Source: JAFGJQ01 sp964586145
Lineage (GTDB): Bacteria; Planctomycetota; Phycisphaerae; UBA1845
Reading direction: 5' to 3'
Assembly (NCBI GenBank): GCA_964586145.1
Contig: CAZPHH010000027.1
Coordinates: 1-52,995 of the forward strand
DNA length: 52,995 nucleotides
Shown in pieces: positions 52,561 to 52,995 of this stretch (within the stretch, counting starts at the first letter, position 1; each line of letters starts with the position of its first letter). The notes below the pieces were generated by a model that saw only the letters and a list, made by a program, of their open reading frames with translations, searched no databases and had not been told where the DNA came from. Made by a program: the position numbers and the translations under genes.

Positions 52561-52746
52561 CCCCAAGCCGCAGGCCGCCTCTGCCCGGCGGCTTCGGAAG
52601 CGTGCGCGTGTTTCGGAATGAGGTCCCCGCTGGACGGCGCCGAGCCTGCGGCCCCGAGGGCGAGGGCGCCTTCCCTCATCGCTCCGGCCCAAGCCCCAGG
52701 GACGCCGAAGGGGCCGGAACGCCGGAACTCCTGCTGTGACCGGGCC

Positions 52747-52774
52747 TTGACGCCCCCCCGGCAGCCGATAGACT
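52747..52774 (+). promoter_or_regulatory. predicted promoter for the tRNA-Asn locus
   Basis: TTGACG (52747-52752; 5 of 6) and TAGACT (52769-52774; 4 of 6) with a 16-nt spacer, about 30 nt upstream of the decayed tRNA copy. Confidence 0.5.
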
Positions 52775-52803
52775 CATATGCTTTGGGCCTCGGCCCACGC
52801 GGA

Positions 52804-52884
52804 TCCCCGATAGCTCAATTGATGGAGTTCCGGCGCGCCGGAATTAACCGCCAGGTTGGGTCATCGAGGATGCGAAAAACACGA
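52804..52884 (+). pseudogene. decayed tRNA-Asn copy with palindromic replacement
   Basis: The first 17 nt, through the D-stem, match the downstream tRNA-Asn (TCCCCGATAGCTCAAT). The 10 nt between GAG and TTAACCGC of the intact gene are replaced here by a 16-nt perfect palindrome, TTCCGGCGCGCCGGAA (52828-52843). The T-arm and the 3' acceptor are degenerate. It starts 81 nt before the intact tRNA. It cannot form a normal anticodon stem-loop and is considered a pseudogene. Confidence 0.75.
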
Positions 52885-52957
52885 TCCCCGATAGCTCAAT
52901 CGGTAGAGCGAGCGGCTGTTAACCGCTAGGTTGTAGGTTCGAGTCCTACTCGGGGAG
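52885..52957 (+). tRNA. tRNA-Asn (anticodon GTT)
   Basis: 73 nt with complete cloverleaf: acceptor TCCCCGA (52885-52891) with TCGGGGA (52950-52956), D-arm GCTC..GAGC with GG in the loop, anticodon arm AGCGG/CCGCT with CTGTTAA loop (anticodon GTT at 52918-52920), variable AGGTT, T-arm GTAGG/CCTAC with TTCGAGT, and discriminator G (52957) as expected for Asn. CCA is not encoded. Confidence 0.97.
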
Positions 52958-52995
52958 GTTGACGTTCCACACGTACGTGCTAGAGAACGCGGAAG

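Larger units (their letters stand above)
52050..52803. other. intergenic region before the tRNA locus
   Basis: No convincing gene. Open frames here have low-complexity Pro/Arg-rich translations derived from the repeat array at 52415-52560. The right end contains a promoter-like pair for the tRNA at 52747-52774. Confidence 0.6.

Noticed and set aside
52306..52929. 207-codon plus-strand frame running into the tRNA
   Set aside because: It overlaps the tandem repeat and the tRNA-Asn gene and has a Pro/Arg-rich translation.

Overview
This is a GC-rich chromosomal window that most likely comes from a planctomycete of the Phycisphaerae type. That is an inference from gene content. The secreted protein at 38401-40986 carries the cysteine-framed repeats and dockerin-like EF-hand pairs typical of that group, the -35/-10 boxes are loose, and there is a HemX-HemA pair, a trigger factor-ClpP-ClpP operon and a four-subunit 2-oxoacid:ferredoxin oxidoreductase. 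There are no rRNA genes, no transposase and no CRISPR array. Almost everything is single-copy core or metabolic genes, apart from a few unusual operons.

Layout. 1-1412: a small membrane protein gene flanked by inverted, hairpin-forming repeats. 1413-5419: haem biosynthesis (HemX-like, HemA, a lipoprotein and convergent HemW). 5419-8070: FHA protein, a one-TM protein, ribosomal proteins L35 and L20, and a STAS protein. 8144-12223 (minus): a four-gene set of PHP-like hydrolase, amphi-Trp-like small protein, PhoU-APH kinase fusion and ATP-grasp ligase. It resembles the poorly understood GAK-type gene sets and is the best candidate here for an undescribed system. 12400-17801 (minus): thioesterase, secreted M28 peptidase with PDZ, and the tig-clpP1-clpP2 operon. 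18151-28513 (minus): ispA-dxs-nadK-tilS-glycosyltransferase-AsmA, with a recognisable promoter before ispA. 28734-33258 (minus): korD-A-B-C followed by a HEAT-repeat protein and an FKBP lipoprotein. 33520-38355: GNAT acetyltransferase, YgiQ radical SAM protein and a divergent HerA-type ATPase. 38401-40986: a large secreted modular protein. 41461-47843 (minus): NuoE-like, NuoF-GltD fusion, HoxU/NuoG-like and FMN glutamate-synthase-like genes, which look like one soluble flavin/Fe-S NAD(P)H complex. 48450-52049 (minus): a four-TM hybrid sensor kinase with a CHASE domain. The right end has a tandem 31-bp repeat, a decayed tRNA-Asn copy and an intact tRNA-Asn.

How the parts fit. Reduced ferredoxin made by KorABCD could feed the NuoF-GltD complex, which carries both a NADH/FMN module and a GltD-type FAD/NAD(P)H module; this suggests electron exchange between ferredoxin, NAD(H), NADP(H) and perhaps glutamate synthesis. 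HemA starts tetrapyrrole synthesis, while IspA and Dxs make isoprenoid precursors. The ATP-grasp/PhoU-kinase/PHP operon has no assigned pathway. Start codons were chosen mainly by upstream Shine-Dalgarno matches, and many genes use GTG.
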